The translations under genes were made by a program, and so were the position numbers. The notes below the pieces were generated by a model. That model worked only from the letters and a program-made list of their open reading frames with translations, was not told where the DNA came from and did not search any database. From the NCBI GenBank assembly GCA_014799675.1, contig JAAVHM010000056.1, positions 25,198-39,080 on the forward strand: 13,883 bases of DNA, in the 5' to 3' direction. Position 1 is the stretch's first letter; each line of letters opens with the position of its first letter. Shown piece after piece: positions 6,329 to 13,478 of the stretch. This stretch comes from Ruminococcus sp. Its GTDB lineage: Bacteria > Bacillota > Clostridia > Oscillospirales > Ruminococcaceae.

Positions 6329-6353
6329 GGGCGGATATGGAATCCGCCCCTAC
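6329..6353 (-). repeat. GTAGGGGCG hairpin repeat, copy 3 (inverted)
   Basis: On the minus strand this reads GTAGGGGCGGATTCC..., with an 8-bp stem between 6342-6349 and 6329-6336. It is the third copy in the 194-nt gap between the GH43 gene and araD, in opposite orientation to copies 1 and 2. It could attenuate or process the operon mRNA ahead of araD. Confidence 0.7.
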
Positions 6354-6385
6354 AGACATTTTGTTTTGACACACAAAATAAAAAT

Positions 6386-7867
6386 TTATTTTATAAAACC
6401 AATTTCTTTTAATTCCGCATTTTCTCCGATAAATTTCAAGAACAGCGGAAAAACTCCCTCTCCCATATCAAGCGGTACGGAAAATTCTGTCCAGCTTTCC
6501 GTGGGAAAAATTTCAACGACAGCTTTCGCCGCGCCGCCCAATTTGTCAGAGACCTCAAATTTTCCCCCGCTTTGGGAACGCGCCAGTACGGAAAATTTTA
6601 CATTACCCTTAAACTCAAAATATTTGTAGCCGATAACCGTGCCGTCCCCGATCTCGGCAATAAATCTTTCCTCGCCGACGTTGGTGCAGTTGGGGAAGCT
6701 TTCGGTGTAAATCTTGTTCGAGCCGTGGGGCATATGTCCGTTGGTGATGTTGCAGGCGATAACAGCGGGGTAAGTACCCTCCGCCTTTAGCGCGCCGCCG
6801 TTCAGTCCGCAGGAGGTCATTTCAACCTGCTTTATGCTGCCGTCCTCTGCAATGGTAATTTTTTCGGCGCAAGCCTGCCTACTGTAGTCCGACTTGTGTG
6901 TCAGCCTGTGGTAGAAAACGTACCACTGACCGTTAATATTTTCAATGCTTCCGTGGGTAGTTCCCGTCATGTTGAGCCTGTCCTCGTCCTTTCTGCCGTC
7001 AATGCCCACGTCGCCGTTGGAAACGATAGTCCCCCCGAAGCGGAAGTCCCTGTCGGGATAATCGCTTACCGCATAGCAAAGCTCGTGATTTTTCTGGGAA
7101 GAGTACACAAAATAATATTTCTCCCCAACCTTGCGAATAGAGCTTGCCTCGAAAAAGGGGTGTCCCTCAAAATCCGTACCCTTTACCTTGTATGGGATAA
7201 TGTGCTTAGGCTCGTCCTTTACGGTAAGCATATCGTCCTCAACAGTAACCATGACCGCGCCCATAACGCTGTCTTTTTTAGCGTATTCCAGAATTTCCTC
7301 ACGGCTCTTGCCGAACATATTCATTTCGGAATTTATAAGCGCCTCATTGGGGAAGTCCTCACGCTCCTCAAAGTCGTACTGTGTACCGTAATAAATTCGT
7401 ACCGTGCCGTTGTCGTTTATTGCGCCCGGGTCGAAGCAGACGTACTTTTTCATAGGCGTGCCGTCCTTGTTTCTGACGTAACCGAGGTACTCGTACTTTC
7501 CCGCGGGAGTGTCACAAACAGCGACGCTTATAGGTCCGAAATAGCCGCCAACGCCGTAGTCCCCCGACATACAGTAGTATAAATAGTACCTGCCGTCGTT
7601 GCCCTGCACAACGTCGGGGGCGTACATAAATTTTCTGTTTGCATGATCGGGGTCCTGGTCGGCGCGGTAGATGACGCCCTCTCTCCGCCAGTCGGAAAGG
7701 TCGTCCACAGGCGCGGAGTAAACGGTGTAATCAAGCATACAGAACGTCTCGCCGCCCTCCTTGTCGTGAGAGCCGTAAAGGTAAACTCTGTCCCCGAAAA
7801 CGTGGGGTTCGCCGTCGGGAATGCACTCTCCCGGCGGCAGGAACGGATTGAAAACCTGTTTTTTCAT
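6386..7867 (-). CDS. Intracellular GH43-family glycosidase with C-terminal beta-sandwich
   Basis: This 493-residue glycoside hydrolase family 43 protein is likely a beta-xylosidase or alpha-L-arabinofuranosidase. Residues 1-350 fit the five-bladed beta-propeller. The inverting catalytic set appears to be D18 (base, IPDGEP), D147 (pKa modulator, CFDPGAI) and E240 (acid, FFEASS). YAPDVV (residues 82-87) and the H305 region (THGS) are also conserved GH43 features. Residues about 365-493 look like an appended carbohydrate-binding beta-sandwich, perhaps CBM6-like. There is no signal peptide, so it would act on imported short arabino- or xylo-oligosaccharides. The start ATG follows GGAGATG by about 7 nt. 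It sits between araB and araD in the operon, which favours arabinose release, but the exact substrate cannot be fixed from sequence. Confidence 0.88.
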   Translation of the reverse strand: MKKQVFNPFLPPGECIPDGEPHVFGDRVYLYGSHDKEGGETFCMLDYTVYSAPVDDLSDWRREGVIYRADQDPDHANRKFMYAPDVVQGNDGRYYLYYCMSGDYGVGGYFGPISVAVCDTPAGKYEYLGYVRNKDGTPMKKYVCFDPGAINDNGTVRIYYGTQYDFEEREDFPNEALINSEMNMFGKSREEILEYAKKDSVMGAVMVTVEDDMLTVKDEPKHIIPYKVKGTDFEGHPFFEASSIRKVGEKYYFVYSSQKNHELCYAVSDYPDRDFRFGGTIVSNGDVGIDGRKDEDRLNMTGTTHGSIENINGQWYVFYHRLTHKSDYSRQACAEKITIAEDGSIKQVEMTSCGLNGGALKAEGTYPAVIACNITNGHMPHGSNKIYTESFPNCTNVGEERFIAEIGDGTVIGYKYFEFKGNVKFSVLARSQSGGKFEVSDKLGGAAKAVVEIFPTESWTEFSVPLDMGEGVFPLFLKFIGENAELKEIGFIK

Positions 7868-7912
7868 AATATATCATCTCCAAAAAATTTGCAGAATGTA
7901 ACTCCCTGCATA

Positions 7913-9466
7913 TTAAGCCTTATAAAATTTAAGTCCCTCTTTGTAACGCTTTATATATTCGGCAAAGCCCTTTACGCCGCTTTCCTCCGGGACTGCCGTA
8001 CTCTTTTCCATGTCAGCAAAAACCTCACCGTCAAGCCATTCTGCAAGATTTTTTCCGTCTTTGCAAATCATGTACGCCGCAAGCAAAGCCATGCCCCACG
8101 CGCCGCCCTCTCCCGCGGTTTTCATAACGGAAACGGGAGTGTTGAGACCGTCCGCCAAAAATTGCTGGGCAACGCCCTGAACCTTGAAAATACCGCCGTG
8201 TCCCGTGAACTGCTCCGCGGAGACCTTTTCCTTTTCAAAGAGAATATCCATGCCCATTTTCAAAGCCGCAAACGCGGAATAAAGCTCCGCGCGGAAAAGG
8301 TTTGCAAGGTTCATTTTTCCGTTGGGAGTGCGGAAATACATGGGACTTCCCTCCGCAACACCCGCCACAGGTTCACCCGAAAGGAAGCTGTAAGCCGCAA
8401 CGCCGCCGCAGTCGGGTTCTCCCGTCAAAGCGTTTTTATAAAGCATTTCATACAGCTCGGACTTGTCAACAGGCGTTCCCGAAAGCTTTGAAAATTCCTC
8501 AAAAATATTCACCCATGCGTCAAGCTCGCCGCAGCAGTTGTTGCAGTGTACCATTGCCACAGGCGCGCCGTCGGGAGTTGTTACAACGTCTATCTCGGGG
8601 TAAACGCCGTCCATTGGCTTTTCAAGCACAAGCATGGAGAAAACGGAAGTCCCCGCCGAGATATTTCCCGTTTTGGGCAGGACCGCGTTTGTGGCGACCA
8701 TGCCTGTCCCCGCGTCTCCCTCGGGAGGACACAGGGGAATTCCCGCTTTAAGTTCGCCTGTCGGGTCGAGAAATTTCGCCCCCGCTTCGGTGAGAGTTCC
8801 CGCATTTTCTCCCGCGGAAAGAACGCCCGGGAGAATTTCCGAAATTTTTATATCGGGAACAATTCCGCCGAATTTTTCAAGCATATTTTTATCATAATTA
8901 TTTCCGCTTATGGGGAACATACCGCTTGCCTCGCCGACGCCAACAACGCGCCTGCCCGTCAGCAGGAAATGAATATACCCAGCAAGTGTGGTAATGTGCG
9001 CGATCTCGGGGACGTGTTCCTCCTTGTTCAAAACCGCCTGATAAAGATGAGCAATGCTCCACCTTTGGGGAATGTTGAAGCCGAAAAGCTTGGTAAGTTC
9101 CTCCGCCGCCTTTTCGGTGGTAGTGTTGCGCCAAGTCCTGAATGGCACAAGGAGGCTGTCGTTCTTATCGAAAGCCATGTAGCCGTGCATCATTGCGGAA
9201 ATACCCATTGCCCCAACGGTCTCAAGAGTAACGCCGTATTTCTCGCGGACGTCCCTTTTAAGGTCGGCATAGCAGGACTGCACGCCGCTGTGAATGTCCT
9301 CCAAAGAGTAAGTCCAATATCCGTTTTCAAGACGGTTTTCCCAGACGTGAGAACCGCCCGCTATGGGAGAAAACGTGTCGTCGATAAGGCAAGCCTTGAT
9401 ACGTGTCGAGCCAAGCTCGATGCCGAGAAAGGTTTTCCCCTGCGTGATTTTTTCCTGTATGGTCAT
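7913..9466 (-). CDS. araB: FGGY-family sugar kinase, probable L-ribulokinase
   Basis: This 517-residue FGGY kinase is expected to phosphorylate L-ribulose to L-ribulose 5-phosphate with ATP. The N-terminal phosphate loop is GIELGSTRIKA (residues 15-25). The likely catalytic base is D251 in PEGDAGTG, a second phosphate loop is at NISAGTS (268-274), and the C-terminal adenosine-site segment is TGHGGIFKVQG (421-431). Classical AraB is about 560 residues, so this is a shorter, xylulokinase-like form. The ribulokinase call rests mainly on its place between araA and araD; xylulokinase is the alternative. The start is the ATG at 9466, 7 nt after AAAGGAG. A TTG 18 nt upstream is in frame but overlaps that ribosome binding site. 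The gap to the upstream lipoprotein gene is 20 nt. Confidence 0.85.
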   Translation of the reverse strand: MTIQEKITQGKTFLGIELGSTRIKACLIDDTFSPIAGGSHVWENRLENGYWTYSLEDIHSGVQSCYADLKRDVREKYGVTLETVGAMGISAMMHGYMAFDKNDSLLVPFRTWRNTTTEKAAEELTKLFGFNIPQRWSIAHLYQAVLNKEEHVPEIAHITTLAGYIHFLLTGRRVVGVGEASGMFPISGNNYDKNMLEKFGGIVPDIKISEILPGVLSAGENAGTLTEAGAKFLDPTGELKAGIPLCPPEGDAGTGMVATNAVLPKTGNISAGTSVFSMLVLEKPMDGVYPEIDVVTTPDGAPVAMVHCNNCCGELDAWVNIFEEFSKLSGTPVDKSELYEMLYKNALTGEPDCGGVAAYSFLSGEPVAGVAEGSPMYFRTPNGKMNLANLFRAELYSAFAALKMGMDILFEKEKVSAEQFTGHGGIFKVQGVAQQFLADGLNTPVSVMKTAGEGGAWGMALLAAYMICKDGKNLAEWLDGEVFADMEKSTAVPEESGVKGFAEYIKRYKEGLKFYKA

Positions 9467-9486
9467 AACATTGCTCCTTTTCAATT

Positions 9487-9966
9487 TTATTGCAGATATG
9501 ACATTAATTCATCATAATAGTCCTGCGGGAAACAAAATACGCTGCCGTTTGCCATGATGTATTGTTTATCGTCGTCTATAAGAATTGTTATGCTGTCCAC
9601 GCTTCGCATATATGTAACGATATTTACTTCGTCAGGCTGTGTGATGTCATAATCAACCGCGCTTACAGGTAACTCATGCGTGTTTGCATATTCAACAGCG
9701 ACAGACAGCCCGTCCCTGCCGAATCTTTTTACCTCGTCCATTGGTATGACCAAATTCATTTCCGTAATGCCCGTATATTCGTCCGACAGAATTTTTTCTG
9801 CAAGCAAGGTCAATTTCTCAGCGGTATCCTGCGGCAGAACAATGCTCCTGCCATGGCTTGTTACGGTTATCCTGCAACCGCCGTTCTGCGTTATGGCTTC
9901 TGCCCCGCAGGAGGTCATAAGCAGTACCGTTAAAAACATTGCCATAATAATTTTTATTTTCCGCAT
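9487..9966 (-). CDS. Small lipoprotein of unknown function inside the ara operon
   Basis: This 159-residue protein has a lipoprotein signal: MRKIK, a hydrophobic core, and LMTSC with Cys20 as the lipidation site. The rest is a soluble, mixed alpha/beta region with no motif I recognise. The start is the ATG at 9966, with GGAGG 6 nt upstream, inside the end of the preceding acetyltransferase gene. The stop of that gene and this ATG are separated by one base (TGATATG), so translation is probably coupled. An upstream in-frame extension would add 12 residues before the signal peptide and is unlikely. It is not a solute-binding protein (too short). A surface or signalling role is conceivable, but none is evident. 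Confidence 0.8.
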   Translation of the reverse strand: MRKIKIIMAMFLTVLLMTSCGAEAITQNGGCRITVTSHGRSIVLPQDTAEKLTLLAEKILSDEYTGITEMNLVIPMDEVKRFGRDGLSVAVEYANTHELPVSAVDYDITQPDEVNIVTYMRSVDSITILIDDDKQYIMANGSVFCFPQDYYDELMSYLQ

Positions 9967-9967
9967 A

Positions 9968-10396
9968 TCATTCCTCCATTTGTTTGCCGAGAATAATTTC
10001 ATATTCCTCCCCGAACGGGGTAAATCCGCCCAAGTCCTTGTAGCCTTGCTTTCGGTAAAAATGCTGCGCGTACTCGTTCGCCTGCGTTGAGGTCAGCAGC
10101 GTTTTATGACCTTGTTCGGACATAAGCTTTTCCCACTCGCGGACAAGCTTTCCGCCTATGCCAATGCCGCGAAATTTTTCAAGGACAAAAAGCATATTCA
10201 TAAACGGAATTTCGTCCCAGAATAAATTGTACCGAAGCCAGCCCGCAAAATTTTCTTCCGTTTCGGCAATAAGAATATTTTTATCGGAAATTTTCTTTTT
10301 CAGAATTTCTGCGGAAATGTGCTTGTCGTGTTGGAACAGAATTTCAAGATCGCTTTCCTCCGCAAATCTTATTTTTACGGAATTATTCTTTTGCAT
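9968..10396 (-). CDS. GNAT-family N-acetyltransferase
   Basis: This 142-residue single-domain GNAT protein transfers an acetyl group from acetyl-CoA to an unknown amine. The acetyl-CoA pyrophosphate-binding motif A is RGIGIGGKL (residues 76-84), preceded by the strand NMLFVLEKF. The later YRKQGYKDLG segment (114-123) is the usual motif B region. The start is the ATG at 10396, with GGAGG 8 nt upstream. An in-frame TTG two codons earlier is too close to that site. The gap to the upstream acetyltransferase gene is only 2 nt and to the downstream lipoprotein gene 1 nt, so the three form a tight cluster. The substrate cannot be inferred. Confidence 0.88.
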   Translation of the reverse strand: MQKNNSVKIRFAEESDLEILFQHDKHISAEILKKKISDKNILIAETEENFAGWLRYNLFWDEIPFMNMLFVLEKFRGIGIGGKLVREWEKLMSEQGHKTLLTSTQANEYAQHFYRKQGYKDLGGFTPFGEEYEIILGKQMEE

Positions 10397-10398
10397 TT

Positions 10399-11319
10399 TC
10401 AAAGCCTCCGCTTTTTATAATGAAGACAGTATATGCCGCTATCATAGCCTATTTTTTTGTAAAAATCAATGCCGCCGCCTGTCATGTATTCAGCGCCCAA
10501 TGGCTTAAAACGTCTGTAATGCTGTGTAAGCGCCGCCGCGGCGAGTCCCATTTTCCGATATTTCGGCACCGTGCAAAGCGGTTCCATATAAGCAAGCTTG
10601 TTCTGCGGCACCCACCACATTCCAGAATAGCACGCATATTCATCATTTTCATCGGCGATTATAATATCGTATTCATATGTCGAATGCGGAGACGGCGCAA
10701 TTGTAGAGCTTAACACATTGTGATAGGATTTATGCGGACTCCAAGAAAGTTCGGGGTTTGGTTTGTTCCAGTTCACAAACGGACCAAGCTCTTCGGAGTT
10801 GAAACCGTCCCATGTGCATTTTGCAAGCTTAAGAGGATCGCATTTAAGTGGGTCAACAAAGTGAAATCCATTAGGAAGTTCATAGTTAAGTTCTTTTTTT
10901 AAATCAAAAAGCATATCATCATACTCATACTCTATTTTATAGGCTTGTTTTTCTGCCGCCTTTATCAATGCCTGCTGTTCTGAAAATATCACAAGCTTTA
11001 TTCCGTCCTCAAAATCGGGGAAGCTTTTTTCAGCATATTCGATCATTTCGTCCGCCAATTCCTCATAGCCGGGGCGTAAATTAAAAAAGATATCGGTAAC
11101 AGGATTCGCAAACGCAAATCCTACAACCTTGCCGCCGTCGAGCCAGAATCTGTACAAATGCGTGTACTCTTTATTAAACCATGAAGACGTTATCGCATAC
11201 TCAAAAAACGGAGCCGCTGCACCGTTTGCCCAGTGGGGCTTATATACATCTGTCATAAAATCCCATACAAGGTCGATATCTGTTAATATCTGAAATTGTT
11301 TTGTTGTAATATTTTTCAT
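10399..11319 (-). CDS. GNAT-family acetyltransferase, long two-module form
   Basis: This 306-residue protein has a C-terminal GNAT domain: LCTVPKYRKMGLAAAAL (248-264) is motif A, and GGGIDFYKKIGYDSG (281-295) is motif B. The N-terminal half (residues 1-145), with HLYRFWLDGGKVVGFAF, looks like a second, degenerate GNAT module, a layout common in Firmicutes proteins of about 300 residues. The acceptor is unknown. The start is the ATG at 11319, with AAGGAAG 8 nt upstream. A GTG three codons earlier lies within the ribosome binding site. It follows araA by 56 nt with no clear terminator, so it is probably read from the araA promoter. Codons are more AT-rich than in araA and araB, which hints at later insertion into the operon. 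Confidence 0.85.
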   Translation of the reverse strand: MKNITTKQFQILTDIDLVWDFMTDVYKPHWANGAAAPFFEYAITSSWFNKEYTHLYRFWLDGGKVVGFAFANPVTDIFFNLRPGYEELADEMIEYAEKSFPDFEDGIKLVIFSEQQALIKAAEKQAYKIEYEYDDMLFDLKKELNYELPNGFHFVDPLKCDPLKLAKCTWDGFNSEELGPFVNWNKPNPELSWSPHKSYHNVLSSTIAPSPHSTYEYDIIIADENDEYACYSGMWWVPQNKLAYMEPLCTVPKYRKMGLAAAALTQHYRRFKPLGAEYMTGGGIDFYKKIGYDSGIYCLHYKKRRL

Positions 11320-11375
11320 TTTAATCACTTCCTTAACGGTTGCTGTATCGCCGAAAATTTTTAAGGTGAGTAATT

Positions 11376-12842
11376 TTACTTTTTAAGTCCCGCCAAAGTG
11401 TCAAGCATTTCAAGCTGCTGTTCAAAGGAATTGAGGTCGGTCTTGCCGTCTATAACAACAAGCTCCGTGCCTGTCATTTTTGCAAAAAGACGAATGTCCT
11501 CGGCGGTGAGAGCCGTGGAAACTACCGCATGGTGCGCTCCGCCCGCGTATATCCAAGCCGCCGCCCCTGTTTTGAAATCGGGTTTAAGCTTCCACATAAG
11601 CCGCGCAACGGGAAGCTTGGGCATGGGCTTAGGCTGATTTACAAGAGTAATTTCCGCGCAAACGAGACGGAAACGGTTGCCCATATCGATCATGGAAACT
11701 GCAATGCCCTCGCCTGAAACGCCGTCGAAAACAAGACGTGCAGGGTCGGACTTTCCGCCGATATCGAGAGGGTGAACCTGAATTTCGGGCTTTGAAGCGG
11801 CAAACACGGGAGAAACTTCAAGCATATGAGCCGCAAGCTCCAGCTCGTCCCCCGCCGTCAGGTCGTAGGTGTAGTCCTCCATAAAGCCTGTCGCGCCCTC
11901 TCTGCCCTCTGCCATTTTTTGCAGGACAGCGCCCAGCGCGGCGGTCTTGTAATCTCCCTCGGGACCGAAGCCGATACCCTTTGCCATAATATTCTGCGCC
12001 GCAAGTCCGGGGAGCTGATTCAAGCCGTGCAGGTCTTGGAACGTATCTGTAAACGCGGAAATGTTTTCCCTCTCAATAAATTTTTCAAGAGCAACTTCAT
12101 ACTTAGCCTGCTCGCGGACTGCGGCAATATTGTCCGTTTTCATTTCGTACTTTTCGGAGTACTCTTTCATTTTGCCGTCGATTTCGCTTTCGGTAACGCT
12201 GTTTGCAATTTCTACAATGTCCCCGATACCGTAATAATTCACGTTCCAGCCGTATTTTATCTCGCTTTCAACACGGTCGCCGTCGGTAACGGCAACGTCC
12301 CGCATATTGTTGCCAAGCATAGCGACGCGCATTGTCCTGCCGAAATCTACAGCAAGAGCCGCCTGCGCGAAACGGCGAATTTGTTTGATAACGTCCTCGT
12401 GCTGATAATATCCAACAACGACTTCCCGCTTAACGCCGAGACGTGTGCAGATAAAACCGAACTCACGGTCGCCATGGGCGGATTGGTTCAGGTTCATAAA
12501 ATCCATGTCAATGCTGTCGTATGGGAGCTTTTCGTTGAACTGCGTGTGGAGGTGGAGCATTGGTTTTTTCAGAGCCTGCAAAGCCCTTATCCACATTTTT
12601 GCGGGGGAGAACGTGTGCATCCACATGATAACGCCGATACAGTCCTCGTCCGCGGAAGCCTTTACGCAGATTTTCTCCGCCTCCGCAGCGGTCTTAACAA
12701 TTGGAGCAAACTCAACAGCGGCAACGTCTTTCAGCCTGCCGTTCAAAAATTCCGTCATGGCTTTGCTGTCCTTTTCCGCATGCGCGAGAGTTTCCTCGCC
12801 GTACAAGTCCTGACTGCCCGTGATAAAATAAAGCTTTTTCAT
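11376..12842 (-). CDS. araA: L-arabinose isomerase
   Basis: This 488-residue cytoplasmic isomerase interconverts L-arabinose and L-ribulose, the first step of the pathway, using Mn2+. The catalytic and metal residues of E. coli AraA (E306, E333, H350, H450) are present as E295 (FGPEGDYKTAAL), E322 (FMEDYTYDL), H339 (AAHMLEV) and H438 (GGAHHAV). The N-terminus FITGSQDLYGEETL and the HTFSPAKMWI segment are characteristic. Length is close to the usual 474-500. The start is the ATG at 12842, with GGAGG 7 nt upstream. It is the first gene of the minus-strand operon and is read divergently from padR. A sigma-A promoter lies just upstream. No AraR gene is in the window. Confidence 0.97.
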   Translation of the reverse strand: MKKLYFITGSQDLYGEETLAHAEKDSKAMTEFLNGRLKDVAAVEFAPIVKTAAEAEKICVKASADEDCIGVIMWMHTFSPAKMWIRALQALKKPMLHLHTQFNEKLPYDSIDMDFMNLNQSAHGDREFGFICTRLGVKREVVVGYYQHEDVIKQIRRFAQAALAVDFGRTMRVAMLGNNMRDVAVTDGDRVESEIKYGWNVNYYGIGDIVEIANSVTESEIDGKMKEYSEKYEMKTDNIAAVREQAKYEVALEKFIERENISAFTDTFQDLHGLNQLPGLAAQNIMAKGIGFGPEGDYKTAALGAVLQKMAEGREGATGFMEDYTYDLTAGDELELAAHMLEVSPVFAASKPEIQVHPLDIGGKSDPARLVFDGVSGEGIAVSMIDMGNRFRLVCAEITLVNQPKPMPKLPVARLMWKLKPDFKTGAAAWIYAGGAHHAVVSTALTAEDIRLFAKMTGTELVVIDGKTDLNSFEQQLEMLDTLAGLKK

Positions 12843-12883
12843 AAAAATACCTCCGAATTTTTTTATAATAATTTTCCAATTAT

Positions 12884-12912
12884 ATTGTACAACAAAAATG
12901 ATTTTTTTGCAA
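12884..12912 (-). promoter_or_regulatory. Promoter of the arabinose operon
   Basis: On the minus strand, TTGCAA (12907-12912) and TACAAT (12884-12889) are 17 bp apart, about 40 bp before the araA ATG. The -10 overlaps an 8-bp palindrome TTGTACAA (12885-12892), reminiscent of the TGTAC core of AraR operators. It is much shorter than a full AraR box and is only a hint of regulation. I saw no catabolite-response (cre) match. Confidence 0.7.
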
Positions 12913-12947
12913 TGATATTTTGTATTTTTATACTGACAAATAATATC

Positions 12948-12963
12948 GCGGGGAACGCCCCGC
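12948..12963. repeat. GC-rich hairpin in the araA-padR intergenic region
   Basis: GCGGGG (12948-12953) pairs with CCCCGC (12958-12963) around a 4-nt loop, and flanking TCGC/GCGA may extend it. It lies upstream of the araA promoter in a 297-nt divergent region and stands out against AT-rich surroundings. Its role is unknown. Confidence 0.5.
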
Positions 12964-13013
12964 TGCGAGAGTCTACCCCCATAGTTAAATACTGCGAATT
13001 TTTATTGTATCAA

Positions 13014-13030
13014 GCCCCCTAGCAAGGGGC
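13014..13030. repeat. Second GC-rich hairpin in the araA-padR intergenic region
   Basis: GCCCC (13014-13018) pairs with GGGGC (13026-13030). With the hairpin at 12948 it brackets about 50 bp that holds no ORF I can support. It may be part of a repeat element similar in kind to those around araD. Confidence 0.4.
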
Positions 13031-13076
13031 GGGTAAATTAACGCAAATTAAAATTTTAAAAAAATTGTAAAAAGGC

Positions 13077-13105
13077 TTGACATATATAGATTACCGATAT
13101 ATAAT
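13077..13105 (+). promoter_or_regulatory. Consensus sigma-A promoter of padR
   Basis: Perfect TTGACA (13077-13082) and perfect TATAAT (13100-13105) are separated by 17 bp, as strong a promoter as sequence can predict. Such strength fits a gene held down by its own repressor. Confidence 0.9.
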
Positions 13106-13127
13106 ATATGTAGATAATCTATATATG
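13081..13127. promoter_or_regulatory. Inverted-repeat operator over the padR promoter
   Basis: CATATATAGATTA (13081-13093) and TAATCTATATATG (13115-13127) are perfect 13-bp inverse copies with 21 bp between them. The left arm overlaps the -35 and spacer, and the right arm runs into the GGAGGG ribosome binding site. PadR proteins typically bind AT-rich inverted repeats in their own promoters, so this is a likely autorepression site. An inner ATAT-rich near-palindrome (about 13095-13111) covers the -10. Confidence 0.75.
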
Positions 13128-13139
13128 GAGGGATAAAAA

Positions 13140-13478
13140 ATGAAGATCGACAAAAGCCTGCTGACAGGCTCAACGGGAATGCTTATCCTGCGATTGCTGG
13201 AGGAAAAGGAAATGTACGGCTACGAAATGATAGAAGCCCTTGAAAAGCGTTCGGACAACACCTTTACTCTTAAAGCGGGAACGCTCTATCCCCTGCTTCA
13301 CTCTCTGGAGCAGTCGGGCTGGGTGACTTCCCGAGAGGCGGAAGCGGAAAACGGACGTATGCGGAAATACTATTCCATAACCAAAAGCGGCATGAACGCT
13401 CTTTCCGAAAAGCGTTCGGAGTGGGAAGCGTTTTCGGGTGCGGTAAATCTTGTTTTAGGAAAGGAGGGAACAGCATGA
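13140..13478 (+). CDS. PadR-family transcriptional repressor
   Basis: This 112-residue winged-helix regulator is of the short PadR class. It has MYGYEM (25-30) in the second helix and GTLYPLLHSLEQSGWV (48-63), the hallmark recognition-helix and turn segment. The wing is RMRKYYSIT (73-81) and a C-terminal dimerisation helix follows. The start ATG is 7 nt after GGAGGG. Its stop overlaps the start of the next gene (ATGA), so they form one operon and the regulator probably controls that membrane protein. PadR proteins often respond to drugs, phenolics or cell-envelope stress; the ligand here is unknown. It is divergent from araA but probably not its regulator, since its operator covers only its own promoter. 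Confidence 0.95.
   Translation: MKIDKSLLTGSTGMLILRLLEEKEMYGYEMIEALEKRSDNTFTLKAGTLYPLLHSLEQSGWVTSREAEAENGRMRKYYSITKSGMNALSEKRSEWEAFSGAVNLVLGKEGTA

Noticed and set aside
7643..8491. 282-codon + strand ORF opposite the GH43 and araB genes
   Set aside because: It is a shadow of two conserved genes on the other strand, without family features.
12885..12892. TTGTACAA as an AraR operator
   Set aside because: Eight palindromic bases overlapping the -10 are too little to call. A full AraR box is about 16 bp and is not present.
11826..13022. 398-codon + strand ORF opposite araA
   Set aside because: It is antisense to a highly conserved isomerase. The open frame follows from araA codon bias.
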